From: an uncultured Collinsella sp.
GTDB taxonomy: Bacteria > Actinomycetota > Coriobacteriia > Coriobacteriales > Coriobacteriaceae
Direction of reading: 5' to 3'
Assembly: GCA_958350755.1 (NCBI GenBank)
Contig: CATWID010000021.1
Coordinates: 1 to 29,388 of the forward strand
DNA length: 29,388 nt
Shown here: one piece after another, positions 16,255 to 24,410 of the stretch
Position numbering within the stretch: position 1 is the first letter of the stretch
Layout: each line of letters begins with the position of its first letter
Position numbers and translations under genes: made by a program
Notes under the pieces: generated by a model
Told to the model about the DNA's origin: nothing
What the model saw: only the letters and a program-made list of their open reading frames with translations
Databases searched by the model: none

Positions 16255-17186
16255 TAGCCGAGGGGACCTTTGAGCTGCATCCAGGTGATGCGTTGTATCC
16301 CGAGACCGTTTTGGAGCTTTCTGATGTACCCCAGACGCTTTATGTGCGTGGCAATCCCGAGGTGCTTTCGACACCCGCGCTCTCCATCATCGGCGCGCGC
16401 AAGGCCTCGCCGTATGGTCTTGCCGTGGCAGAGCTTGCGGCAAAGGTGGCGGTCGAGGCGGGAGTGACGGTAGTTTCGGGCGGCGCGGTCGGTTGTGACC
16501 AGGCCTCGGGTTGGGCTGCGGTCAACGCCGGCGGCAAACACGTCGTGGTGCTGGGGACGGGCGCCGACGTGGTCTACCCGCGTTCGAGCGCGGGGCTTAT
16601 TATGCGCACGCTCGATACGGGTGGCGCGGTCGTGTCGATCTCTCCGTGGGGCATGGGTCCGCGCAAGTTTGCCTTTCCGCGCCGCAATCGCGTGATCGCG
16701 GCCCTGTCGCAAGCCCTCTTTGTTTCCGAGGCGGGTATGCCTTCCGGGACGTTTTCTACAGCCGAGGCTGCTATGGATTTGGGGCGCGAACTTCTTGTCG
16801 TGCCGGGGTCGATCCTATCGCCCGAGTCGCGTGGCACGAATTACCTCATTGCGAACGGTGCTTGCTGCATCATCGACGAGGAATCTATCGAGATGGCTAT
16901 CTCACGCATCTACGGCACCCTGCGCTACTCGCGCCCCGATGCTCCCGGCATTGCCGACCTGGATCCAACACAGCAGACCGTGATGCATGCGCTCATCGCC
17001 TCTCCGCTCAAGGTCGACGACATCGCGGCGCTCGTCTCGCTCGATGCCGTCGGCGTACTTAAGCTCCTGGGTTCGCTTGAGCTCGAGGGTCTTATCGAGC
17101 GCATGATGGATGGAAGGTATGCGCCCTCCAAGTTTGCCCTTCACGCCCAGACACCCTTCGGTCACAATGGAAAACATGTCAATTAG
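16251..17186 (+). CDS. dprA: DNA-processing protein DprA
   Basis: 311-residue DprA, which loads RecA onto incoming single-stranded DNA and protects it. The Rossmann-like domain is clear: LSIIGARKASPYG, VVSGGAVGCDQASGWAA, the VVLGTGADVVYPR strand, FPRRNRVIAALS, EAAMDLGRELLVVPG and RGTNYLIANGA. The C-terminal 70 residues form a winged-helix-like DML1 domain (TVMHALIASPLKVDDIAALVSL). ATG 16251 overlaps the comM stop, and GGAAGGAGGG immediately upstream is the ribosome site. With comM and the nuclease-like gene it makes a tightly coupled DNA-uptake/processing set. Confidence 0.96.
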   Translation: MIAEGTFELHPGDALYPETVLELSDVPQTLYVRGNPEVLSTPALSIIGARKASPYGLAVAELAAKVAVEAGVTVVSGGAVGCDQASGWAAVNAGGKHVVVLGTGADVVYPRSSAGLIMRTLDTGGAVVSISPWGMGPRKFAFPRRNRVIAALSQALFVSEAGMPSGTFSTAEAAMDLGRELLVVPGSILSPESRGTNYLIANGACCIIDEESIEMAISRIYGTLRYSRPDAPGIADLDPTQQTVMHALIASPLKVDDIAALVSLDAVGVLKLLGSLELEGLIERMMDGRYAPSKFALHAQTPFGHNGKHVN

Positions 17187-17200
17187 AAAGGTGTTTGCAG

Positions 17201-18538
17201 ATGCTGTTTGATCAGGTGACGGTTATCGGTGGCGGTCTGGCGGGTTCGGAATGCGCGATCCAGCTGGCAGACCGCGGTTTTGCCGTTAAGCTGTGCGAGA
17301 TGCGCCCCCAGGTTAGCTCCCCGGCTCACCATACCGATCACTTGGCAGAGCTCGTCTGCTCCAATTCGTTTAAGTCGACCCGTCCGGATTCCGCGGCTGG
17401 TTTGCTGAAGGCCGAGCTTGAGCGCATGGGTTCAGTCCTGCTCGATTGCGCCCATCGCGCGGCTGTTCCCGCTGGCGGTGCCCTGGCGGTCGACCGCGTC
17501 AAGTTTTCCGAGCTTGTCGAGGCCGAGGTTGCCGCCCGTCCCAATATCGAGGTCGTGCACGGCGAGATCACGCAGATTCCCGAGGGCCACGTGGTCATTG
17601 CCGCGGGCCCGCTGTGTTCACCGGCGCTGAGCGAAGAGGTCATGAAGCTCGTCGGTGGCGACGCCCTTGCGTTCTTCGATGCCGCGGCGCCGATCGTCGA
17701 TGCCTCCACGCTCGATATGGACGTGCTGTTTTCGCAGTCGCGCTACGAGGAGCAGGGGAGCGGCGACTATCTCAACGCTCCGCTCAACAAGGAGGAGTAC
17801 GAGGCCTTTATCGAGGCACTTACCACGGCCGACCGCGTGGTGCTCAAAGACTTTGAGGGCGGCGATCTGTTCCAGGCCTGCCAGCCTGCCGAGGAAGTTG
17901 CGCGCACCGGCAAGGACGCCATTCGCTTTGGCGCCATGAAGCCCGTCGGCCTCACCGACCCGCGTACCGGACGTCGCCCCTGGGCGGCGATTCAGCTGCG
18001 TGCCGAGAACAAGGAGAAGACCGCCTATAACCTGGTGGGCTTCCAGACAAACCTGACCTTTGGCGAGCAGAAGCGCGTCTTCCATATGGTGCCGGGCCTG
18101 GAGAACGCTGAGTTCTTCCGCTACGGTGTCATGCACCGCAATACCTTTGTCGACGCCCCGCACGTGCTCGATGGCACCTTTGCCGTGCCCGGTACCGGCG
18201 TGCGCCTGGCCGGTCAGATCACCGGCACCGAGGGGTACATGGAAGCCGTGGCGACCGGTCTGCTCGCGGCGCTCAACACCTATGCCGAGGCTATCGGTGT
18301 CGCGGGCGTCGAGTTGCCGCGCGTGGGCGCCCTGGGTGCGCTCGTGGGCTATGCGACCGATCCTGCCACCGTGGGCTATCAGCCTATGCATGTCAACTTT
18401 GGCCTGGTGCCGCCACTCGAGGATGGTAAGCGCCGCAGCAAGCGCGACCGCTACCAGGCCTATGCGGACCGTGCGCTCGAGGCCCTTGATGCCTATCTGG
18501 CCACTCGTCCTGATCTGTTTGGAGGCGACCGGTCATAG
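17201..18538 (+). CDS. trmFO: Folate/FAD-dependent tRNA m5U54 methyltransferase TrmFO
   Basis: 445-residue TrmFO (Gid), which makes ribothymidine at tRNA position 54 using methylene-THF and FADH2. The FAD-binding N-terminus reads VTVIGGGLAGSECAIQLADRG. C53 (ELVCSNSFKS) and C227 (FQACQPAEE) match the two functional cysteines of the Bacillus enzyme. Further blocks are GAMKPVGLTDPRTG, YNLVGFQTNLTFGEQKRVF and the QITGTEGYMEA strand. I prefer ATG 17201 with AGAAAGG upstream; a TTG six bases earlier is also in frame. In many Gram-positives topA lies between dprA and trmFO; here it is absent. The stop TAG overlaps the presumed xerC start. Confidence 0.96.
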   Translation: MLFDQVTVIGGGLAGSECAIQLADRGFAVKLCEMRPQVSSPAHHTDHLAELVCSNSFKSTRPDSAAGLLKAELERMGSVLLDCAHRAAVPAGGALAVDRVKFSELVEAEVAARPNIEVVHGEITQIPEGHVVIAAGPLCSPALSEEVMKLVGGDALAFFDAAAPIVDASTLDMDVLFSQSRYEEQGSGDYLNAPLNKEEYEAFIEALTTADRVVLKDFEGGDLFQACQPAEEVARTGKDAIRFGAMKPVGLTDPRTGRRPWAAIQLRAENKEKTAYNLVGFQTNLTFGEQKRVFHMVPGLENAEFFRYGVMHRNTFVDAPHVLDGTFAVPGTGVRLAGQITGTEGYMEAVATGLLAALNTYAEAIGVAGVELPRVGALGALVGYATDPATVGYQPMHVNFGLVPPLEDGKRRSKRDRYQAYADRALEALDAYLATRPDLFGGDRS

Positions 18539-19455
18539 CCTTTGACCTGTACGACACCGTCGACTCGTTTATCGCCTATATCTCACGTGTCGAGGGACTT
18601 TCTCCCAACACGGTGACGGCCTACGGCTCGAGGCTGGAGCGCTTTGCTGCCTGGTGCGAGCGCGAGGATATCGATGCTTTCGCTGCCGACGTGCGCACCA
18701 TTCGCCGCTATCTTGCCGAGCTTTCGCGTGAGCAGGTGGCTCCCCGAACGCTTGCGGCGCATCTGTCGGCTATCCGATCGCTCTATCGATGGATGGCTGC
18801 CGAGGGGGTCGTGGAGGGCGATGTGGTCTCGGCAATTTCCTCGCCCAAGCTCCCGCGCGATCTACCCGGTGTGCTGACGACCCAACAGGTGGAGGCGCTG
18901 CTCAAGACGCCTGATACCTCAACACCCGCGGGACTGCGCGATGCGGCGATGCTCGAGCTGCTCTATGCCTCGGGCGCCCGTATCTCAGAGCTCGCAGCAC
19001 TCAATGTGGAGTCCATTGCGTGGTCCGAACGCACGCTGCGCCTGTGGGGCAAGGGGAGCAAAGAACGTATCGTCCCTCTGTATCGTCGTGCGCTCGAGGC
19101 GACGCGTCTCTATATTGAGGAGGGGAGGCCGGAGTTGCTCGCTCAGGCAAAGCGTCGTGACCCCGCTACCGGGCCGCATCCGCTGCTTATATCGGCGCGC
19201 GGTAATCGCATGAGTGCCGCCATGCTCAGGCGGCGGTTTCATATGCTGGCGACGCTCGCCGGCATTCCGGCCGACATCGCCCCGCATGCGATGCGCCATA
19301 CCTTTGCGACCGACTTGCTCGAGGGCGGCGCGGACCTGCGCTCGGTTCAAGAGCTGCTAGGTCATGCGAGCCTGTCCACGACGCAGATCTACACGCATCT
19401 CACACCCGATCGGCTTAAGCGGGCTGTGGCTCAAGCCCATCCCCGCGGCGAATAG
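18535..19455 (+). CDS. xerC: Tyrosine recombinase XerC, probably from an ATA start
   Basis: Site-specific tyrosine recombinase that, with XerD, resolves chromosome dimers at dif. From 18535 it would be 306 residues, the normal Xer length. Catalytic residues (this numbering): R149 in GARISEL, K176 in GKGSKER, H251 and R254 in HAMRHTF, H277 in LGHASLSTTQ and Y286 in IYTHL. The N-terminal SAM-like domain begins FDLYDTVDSFIAYISRVEG and LSPNTVTAY. The open frame from 18514 to 18612 contains no ATG, GTG or TTG. GTG 18613 would cut off 26 conserved-looking residues, in the middle of the LSPNTV motif. GGAGG (18521-18525) stands 9 bases before ATA 18535, which overlaps the trmFO stop. Function is certain; the start is inferred. 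Confidence 0.85.
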   Translation: MAFDLYDTVDSFIAYISRVEGLSPNTVTAYGSRLERFAAWCEREDIDAFAADVRTIRRYLAELSREQVAPRTLAAHLSAIRSLYRWMAAEGVVEGDVVSAISSPKLPRDLPGVLTTQQVEALLKTPDTSTPAGLRDAAMLELLYASGARISELAALNVESIAWSERTLRLWGKGSKERIVPLYRRALEATRLYIEEGRPELLAQAKRRDPATGPHPLLISARGNRMSAAMLRRRFHMLATLAGIPADIAPHAMRHTFATDLLEGGADLRSVQELLGHASLSTTQIYTHLTPDRLKRAVAQAHPRGE

Positions 19456-19504
19456 TGGCTGGGACGTCCCGCGCCGCGCTCAGGTGTGTGGTTTTGATTG
19501 CGGG

Positions 19505-19533
19505 TTGGCAGGAAGATGCATTCCTGCTATAAT
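19505..19533 (+). promoter_or_regulatory. Strong rpsB-tsf promoter
   Basis: TTGGCA (19505-19510) and a perfect TATAAT (19528-19533) are separated by exactly 17 bases. Predicted start is near 19540. It is the best promoter match in the window and fits a highly expressed ribosomal operon. Confidence 0.88.
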
Positions 19534-19539
19534 TCATCG

Positions 19540-19674
19540 GGTTGCTTCACGGCAACAGGTTTTTATCACGCACGCGCGGCTACTTCATACCGTGGTGCCC
19601 GGGCTTTGGTAGCACATGTCCGGGTTGGTTTTGGAGGATGACCCCGCGCGGAGGCAAACCACAGGAGGTTTAAC
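19540..19674 (+). promoter_or_regulatory. Long structured rpsB leader
   Basis: About 135 nt of untranslated leader. It holds a small hairpin GTTGC (19541-19545) with GCAAC (19552-19556) followed by a T-run, resembling a weak attenuator, and a later pairing TGGTTT (19626-19631) with AAACCA (19656-19661) whose 3' arm abuts the ribosome site AGGAGG (19663-19668). S2 represses its own operon in other bacteria; a similar role here is a guess. Confidence 0.4.
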
Positions 19675-20403
19675 ATGGCTACCAAGATTAATATCCGCAC
19701 CCTGCTCGAGGCCGGCTGCCACTTCGGTCACCAGACCCGTCGCTGGAACCCCAAGATGAAGCCGTTCATCTTCGGTGAGCGCAACGGCATCTACATCCTC
19801 GACCTCAAGCAGACCATCCTCGACGCCGACCAGGCCTACACCTTCGTCAAGAACGTCGCCAAGGGCGGCAACGTGCTGTTCGTCGGCACCAAGAAGCAGG
19901 CTCAGGAGGCCGTCAAGAACGCTGCTGAGCGCGCCAACATGCCTTACATCAACCAGCGTTGGCTCGGCGGCATGCTGACCAACTTCGTCACCATCCGCTC
20001 CCGCATCAACCGCATGGAGGAGCTCGAGGCCATGGTCGAGGACGGCCGCATGGCAGTGCTCCCCAAGAAGGAGCAGGCTGTTCTCGGCAAGGAGCTCACC
20101 AAGCTCCAGACCAACCTCGGTGGTGCCCGTGACATGAAGGGTCTGCCCCAGGCTCTCTTCGTCATCGACACCAAGCGCGAGGAGAACGCCATCAAGGAGG
20201 CTCAGCGCCTGAACATCCCCGTCGTCGCTCTGATCGACACCAACTCCGATCCCGACGAGGTCGAGTACGGCATCCCCTGCAACGATGACGCTATCTCTGC
20301 TGTCACCCTTATGTGCGAGCTCATGGCTGACGCCTGCCTCGCTGGCTCCGGTAAGGAGCAGGTCTCCGAGGCCGAGATGGCCGCTGAGCCCAAGGCCGAG
20401 TAA
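19675..20403 (+). CDS. rpsB: 30S ribosomal protein S2
   Basis: 242-residue S2. Family blocks: LLEAGCHFGHQTRRWNPKM, RNGIYILDLKQT, VLFVGTKKQAQEAV, NQRWLGGMLTNF, PQALFVIDTKREENAIKEA and VVALIDTNSDPDEVEYGIPCNDDA. The coiled-coil insert lies at about residues 105-150. ATG 19675 follows AGGAGG at 6 bases. The tail is acidic (EMAAEPKAE). It is first in the classical rpsB-tsf pair. Codon choice is strongly biased, as expected for high expression. Confidence 0.98.
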   Translation: MATKINIRTLLEAGCHFGHQTRRWNPKMKPFIFGERNGIYILDLKQTILDADQAYTFVKNVAKGGNVLFVGTKKQAQEAVKNAAERANMPYINQRWLGGMLTNFVTIRSRINRMEELEAMVEDGRMAVLPKKEQAVLGKELTKLQTNLGGARDMKGLPQALFVIDTKREENAIKEAQRLNIPVVALIDTNSDPDEVEYGIPCNDDAISAVTLMCELMADACLAGSGKEQVSEAEMAAEPKAE

Positions 20404-20448
20404 ATCAGTCTTAGTTAATTCTTTTTCATCTCTTTGAAAGGAACCACA

Positions 20449-21318
20449 ATGGCCCAGATTACCGCCGCTATGGTCAAGCAGCTCCGCGAGATGACCGACT
20501 CCCCGATGATGGAGTGCAAGAAGGCTCTCGTCGAGGCTGACGGCGACATGGACGCCGCTGTCGACGTTCTGCGTAAGAACGGCCTTGCCAAGGCTGCCAA
20601 GAAGGCTGGCCGTGAGACCAACGAGGGCGCTGTCGCCGCGTACGTCTCCGAGGATGGCAAGACCGGCGCTCTGCTCGAGCTCTCCTGCGAGACCGACTTC
20701 GTTGGCTCCAACGCCAAGTTCACCGGCTTTGCTTCCAAGGTCGCTGAGGTTGTCGCTACCACCGAGCCTGCTGACGTCGACGCTCTGCTCGAGAAGCCGA
20801 TGGGCGAGGAGACCGTTTCCTCCGAGCTCACCGAGATGATTCACATCATGGGCGAGAACATGAAGATCTCCCGCTTCGCCGCCCGCAAGGCCGAGAACGG
20901 CGCTCTCGCTTCTTACATCCACATGGGTGGTAAGATCGGCGTCCTCGTCGAGTTCGCCTTCGAGAAGGCCGAGACTGCTCAGGCTGAGTCCTTCAAGGCT
21001 TTCGCTCACGACGTTGCCCTTCAGGTTGCCGCCGTCGCCCCGATCTGCGCTACCCGCGATCAGGTTCCGGCCGAGACCGTCGAGCACGAGAAGCAGATCT
21101 ACATGGCTCAGGCTGCCGAGTCCGGCAAGCCCGAGGCTATCCAGGAGAAGATGGCTGTTGGCCGTCTGGAGAAGTTCTACAAGCAGTCCGTGCTCACCGA
21201 GCAGGAGTTCATCAAGGACAGCTCCCTCACCATCAAGAAGTACGCTGAGCAGGTCTCCAAGGAGCTCGGCGACACTATTACCGTCGTTGCCTTTGACCGT
21301 CTGGTCCGTGGCGAGTAA
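20449..21318 (+). CDS. tsf: Translation elongation factor Ts
   Basis: 289-residue EF-Ts, the nucleotide exchange factor that releases GDP from EF-Tu. The N-terminal UBA-like domain reads MVKQLREMTDSPMMECKKALVEA and is followed by LRKNGLAKAAKKAGRETNEG. The core carries LSCETDFVGSNAKF (TDFV contacts EF-Tu) and repeats the fold in HMGGKIGVLVEF. The C-terminus is VGRLEKFYKQSVLTEQEFIKD. ATG 20449 has GAAAGGAA upstream; a TTG five codons earlier is unlikely since it overlaps that site. The 45-base gap after rpsB shows no terminator. Confidence 0.98.
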   Translation: MAQITAAMVKQLREMTDSPMMECKKALVEADGDMDAAVDVLRKNGLAKAAKKAGRETNEGAVAAYVSEDGKTGALLELSCETDFVGSNAKFTGFASKVAEVVATTEPADVDALLEKPMGEETVSSELTEMIHIMGENMKISRFAARKAENGALASYIHMGGKIGVLVEFAFEKAETAQAESFKAFAHDVALQVAAVAPICATRDQVPAETVEHEKQIYMAQAAESGKPEAIQEKMAVGRLEKFYKQSVLTEQEFIKDSSLTIKKYAEQVSKELGDTITVVAFDRLVRGE

Positions 21319-21341
21319 ATAAGCTCTTGTAGCTGGTAATG

Positions 21342-21376
21342 AGCAGGCTGTGGGTTTTACTCACAGCCTGCTTTTT
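21342..21376 (+). terminator. Terminator after tsf
   Basis: GCAGGCTGTG (21343-21352) and CACAGCCTGC (21362-21371) form a perfect 10-bp stem with a 9-base loop and TTTTT (21372-21376). The 117-base gap to pyrH otherwise shows only an AT-rich stretch (21396-21422) that may hold a promoter I cannot assign with confidence. Confidence 0.95.
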
Positions 21377-21435
21377 CATGGCTCTTATCAGAGCCTTTGA
21401 TATCATATTGAGAGTCTAATTAAAGGAGGATCGCT

Positions 21436-22158
21436 TTGTCCGACATCCGATATAAACGCGTGCTTCTTAAGCTTTCCGGCGAAGCACTGATGGGCGACGG
21501 CCAATATGGCATCGACCCCAAGGTTACCGACCATCTTGCCAAGCAGGTCAAGGAGCTGCTCGCCGTTGGCCATGAGGTCGGCGTCGTTGTCGGCGGCGGC
21601 AATATTTTCCGCGGCATGGCAGGCGCTGCCGGTGGCATGGAGCGTGCTCAGGCCGACTACATGGGCATGCTGGCAACCGTTATGAACGCGCTCGCCCTGC
21701 AGGATGCCTTCGAGCATAACGATGTTCCCTGCCGCGTGATGAGCGCTATCCAGATGAACGAGATCTGCGAGCCCTATATTCGTCGTCGTGCTATCAACCA
21801 CCTGTCCAAGGGTAATGTCGTTATCTTCGCCGCCGGCTCGGGCAATCCGTACTTTACGACTGACACCGCCGCGGCCCTTCGCGCCTGCGAGATCGGTGCG
21901 GAGATTCTGATTAAGGCCACCAAGGTTGACGGCATCTACGACAAGGATCCCGTCAAGTGCGCCGATGCCGTCCGTTTTGACAAGATTACCTATCACGAGG
22001 TTCTCGTTCGCGGCCTGCAGGTTATGGATTCCACAGCTACGGCCCTGTGCCAGGATAACCGTATGCCTATTTTGGTCCTCAACATCGATGGCGAGGACAC
22101 CGTCAAACGCGCGCTCGCGGGTGAGCCCGTCGGCACGCTCGTCTATCAGGAGGATTAA
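21436..22158 (+). CDS. pyrH: UMP kinase
   Basis: 240-residue bacterial UMP kinase of the amino-acid-kinase fold, which phosphorylates UMP to UDP with ATP and usually acts as a GTP-activated hexamer. Blocks: YKRVLLKLSGEALMG, VGVVVGGGNIFRG, DYMGMLATVMNALALQDA, VVIFAAGSGNPYFTTDTAAALRA and ILIKATKVDGIYDKDP. The start is TTG at 21436 behind AAGGAGGA (21423-21430). It opens the run through frr, uppS, cdsA and onwards; frr follows after 2 bases. Confidence 0.97.
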   Translation: MSDIRYKRVLLKLSGEALMGDGQYGIDPKVTDHLAKQVKELLAVGHEVGVVVGGGNIFRGMAGAAGGMERAQADYMGMLATVMNALALQDAFEHNDVPCRVMSAIQMNEICEPYIRRRAINHLSKGNVVIFAAGSGNPYFTTDTAAALRACEIGAEILIKATKVDGIYDKDPVKCADAVRFDKITYHEVLVRGLQVMDSTATALCQDNRMPILVLNIDGEDTVKRALAGEPVGTLVYQED

Positions 22159-22160
22159 GC

Positions 22161-22697
22161 ATGGCAGAGAACATCACCGCCCATATGGACAAGTCGCTCG
22201 AGTCCCTCAAGCATAACTTCTCCAAGGTCCGTACCGGTCGCGCCAACGCCAACATTCTGTCCGACATCACCGTCGATTATTACGGTGTCCCCACGCCGGT
22301 CACGCAGGTTGCCGCCGTCAAGACCCCCGAGGCTCACATGCTGCTCATCGAGCCGTGGGACAAGGCCCTCATCAACGCTATCGTCAAGGCCATCGGCGCT
22401 TCCGATCTGGGTATTACCCCCAACTCCGATGGCACCGTCGTTCGTCTTCCGTTCCCGGCTCCCACTGAGGAGCGCCGTCGCGAGCTCGTCAAGGAGTGCC
22501 GCGAGTACGCCGAGCAGGCCAAGGTGTCTATCCGTAACATCCGTCGCGACTTCAACAACAAGCTCGAGCGCGATGAGGAGCTCACCGAGGACGATGTCCG
22601 TCGCGAGCAGGCCAAGGTCCAGAAGCACACCGATGAGTATGTCGCCAAGGTCGAGGAGCTTCTGAAGGAAAAAGAAGCCGAGGTCATGGAGATCTAA
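22161..22697 (+). CDS. frr: Ribosome recycling factor
   Basis: 178-residue RRF, which with EF-G splits post-termination ribosomes. Blocks: MDKSLESLKHNFSKVRTGRANANIL, YYGVPTPVTQVAAVKTPEAHMLLIEPWDK, DLGITPNSDGTVVRLPFPAPTEERRRELVK, NIRRDFN and the terminal long helix. Slightly shorter than the usual 185. ATG 22161 has AGGAGG across the end of pyrH. The stop is one base from the uppS start. Confidence 0.97.
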   Translation: MAENITAHMDKSLESLKHNFSKVRTGRANANILSDITVDYYGVPTPVTQVAAVKTPEAHMLLIEPWDKALINAIVKAIGASDLGITPNSDGTVVRLPFPAPTEERRRELVKECREYAEQAKVSIRNIRRDFNNKLERDEELTEDDVRREQAKVQKHTDEYVAKVEELLKEKEAEVMEI

Positions 22698-22698
22698 G

Positions 22699-23493
22699 GT
22701 GCAATACGACGAGCATAAACTGGTCGAGTACTTTGCCGACGCCCCTGTGGGCGTCGGTTTTTCCGACCTTGACCTCAATAACATTCCGCACCATATCTCG
22801 TGCATCATGGACGGCAACGGTCGTTGGGCCACATCGCGCGGTCTTGCACGCACCGAGGGCCACAAGGCGGGTATCGTCTCGCTGCGCGAGATCATTACCG
22901 CCTGCGTGCGCCTGGGCGTCGACGTGCTTTCGGCCTATGCATTTTCGACCGAAAACTGGAATCGACCGCAGCACGAAGTCAACGTTCTGATGCACCTGTT
23001 TGCCAAGACGTTTATCGACGAGCTGCCGCTTCTGAAGCGCGAAAATGTGCGCGTAGTCTTTTTGGGTGACATTTCCGCGCTGCCCAAGAAGACTCGCGAC
23101 GTTTTTGAGCGCGGTCTTGCCGAGTGCGCCGATCACACCGGTATGACGCTGGCGCTTGCCGTCAACTACGGCGCGCGTGCCGAGATTACCCGCGCTGTCC
23201 GTCAGATCGCATCCGACGCTGCCGCCGGTAAGATCGATCCTGCCGCAATTGATGAAGACATGGTGGCTTCCCGCCTCTATACCGCCGGTCTTCCCGATCC
23301 CGAACTTGTGATTCGCACCTCTGGTGAGCTGCGCCTTTCGAACTATCTGCTGTGGCAGGTGGCTTATTCCGAATTCTACGTCACCGATACCTATTGGCCC
23401 GACTTTGATCGTTGGGGCCTTGTCGACGCCATTTTGGCCTATCAGGGCCGTGACCGTAGGTTTGGTGGACTGAGTAAGACCGAGGAGGCTTAA
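22699..23493 (+). CDS. uppS: Undecaprenyl diphosphate synthase (cis-prenyltransferase)
   Basis: 264-residue cis-prenyltransferase that extends farnesyl diphosphate with isopentenyl units to the C55 lipid carrier used for peptidoglycan. The catalytic Asp is D38 in CIMDGNGRWA; GLARTEGHKAG, LSAYAFSTENWNRP, LAVNYGARAEI and LVIRTSGELRLSNYLLWQ are the standard conserved regions. Some 30 residues precede the usual start of homology. The GTG start at 22699 comes one base after the frr stop with only modest ribosome-site signal (GGAGATC upstream), implying coupling. Isoprenoid substrate ultimately comes from dxr and ispG in the same run. Confidence 0.96.
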   Translation: MQYDEHKLVEYFADAPVGVGFSDLDLNNIPHHISCIMDGNGRWATSRGLARTEGHKAGIVSLREIITACVRLGVDVLSAYAFSTENWNRPQHEVNVLMHLFAKTFIDELPLLKRENVRVVFLGDISALPKKTRDVFERGLAECADHTGMTLALAVNYGARAEITRAVRQIASDAAAGKIDPAAIDEDMVASRLYTAGLPDPELVIRTSGELRLSNYLLWQVAYSEFYVTDTYWPDFDRWGLVDAILAYQGRDRRFGGLSKTEEA

Positions 23494-23495
23494 TC

Positions 23496-24410
23496 GTGTC
23501 CGATCGTCCCAAGGCATCTGCTCCCAAGACGCCAGTTTCCGCGGCGCCTGCGCGCAAGGCTGCCGCTGCGGGAGCACCTGCAGCAAAGAGCGGCACCGGT
23601 TCGTGGCCGGCGGGCTTTATCACCCGTGCCGCCGCCGGTATCGTCTACGCCGTTGTCTTTATCCTGTGCCTGGTTTTGGGTATCGTGCCCACGGCCATCT
23701 TTGTTTCTGTCATGAGCGGTCTGTGCTGCTATGAGTTTTTCCGTATGACGAGGCTCGATGGCAAGATGGCTAACGAGCGCATGGGTATCGCTGCCGCCGT
23801 ACTCTTTCCGCTGTCGGCGTTGGGCGATTCGATGTTGCTGAATGCCCTGCTTTTTGCCCTGATGCTCGCTGTGGGCATTTGGTATGTTTGGTCGCCGCGT
23901 ACCCGCATCTCTGATGTGGCCGTGACGCTCATGGGTCCCATCTACACTGGCTTTATGCTGTCGGCTATCGTGCTGCTGCGCGATGCCGTGCCCGGTTTTG
24001 CCGGCGCCCTGCTTTCAGTGGGCGTTTGCGCGTCCCTTTGGGTCTCCGATTCGTTTGCCTACATCGTGGGCAGCCGTATCGGCAAACACAAGATGGTTCC
24101 CAAGATCTCTCCCAAAAAGAGCTGGGAGGGGTTTGTTGGCGGCATCCTGGGCTCGGTTTTGATTTGGCTCATCCTGTGGGCGACGCACTTCTACAAGCTC
24201 AGCCTGCCCTATGCGCTGCTGTGCGGCGTGGTCGTGTCCATTCTGGGCGTTATCGGCGACCTTATCGAGTCGCGCATCAAGCGCGGTGTGGGCGTCAAAG
24301 ATTCCGGCAACCTTATCCCGGGCCACGGCGGAATGCTCGATCGTAGCGATTCGCTTATCTTCGGCTGCATCACCGCGCAGCTGTTGCTGATGATCGGAGG
24401 CGTGCTGTAA
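23496..24410 (+). CDS. cdsA: Phosphatidate cytidylyltransferase
   Basis: 304-residue integral membrane enzyme that makes CDP-diacylglycerol from phosphatidate and CTP, the branch point of phospholipid synthesis. Multiple hydrophobic segments start near residue 45. The CdsA signature is at the C-terminus: ESRIKRGVGVKDSGNLIPGHGG with MLDRSDS. KISPKKSWEG is the conserved loop before it. The first 38 residues are Ala/Pro/Lys-rich (SAPKTPVSAAPARKAAAAG), cytoplasmic by the positive-inside rule, and not typical of the family. The start is GTG at 23496 with GAGGAGG upstream. The TAA stop overlaps the dxr ATG (TAATG). Confidence 0.95.
   Translation: MSDRPKASAPKTPVSAAPARKAAAAGAPAAKSGTGSWPAGFITRAAAGIVYAVVFILCLVLGIVPTAIFVSVMSGLCCYEFFRMTRLDGKMANERMGIAAAVLFPLSALGDSMLLNALLFALMLAVGIWYVWSPRTRISDVAVTLMGPIYTGFMLSAIVLLRDAVPGFAGALLSVGVCASLWVSDSFAYIVGSRIGKHKMVPKISPKKSWEGFVGGILGSVLIWLILWATHFYKLSLPYALLCGVVVSILGVIGDLIESRIKRGVGVKDSGNLIPGHGGMLDRSDSLIFGCITAQLLLMIGGVL

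Noticed and set aside
19585..21087. 500-codon antisense frame over rpsB-tsf
   Set aside because: Highly biased ribosomal codons produce a stop-free complement; no domain seen.
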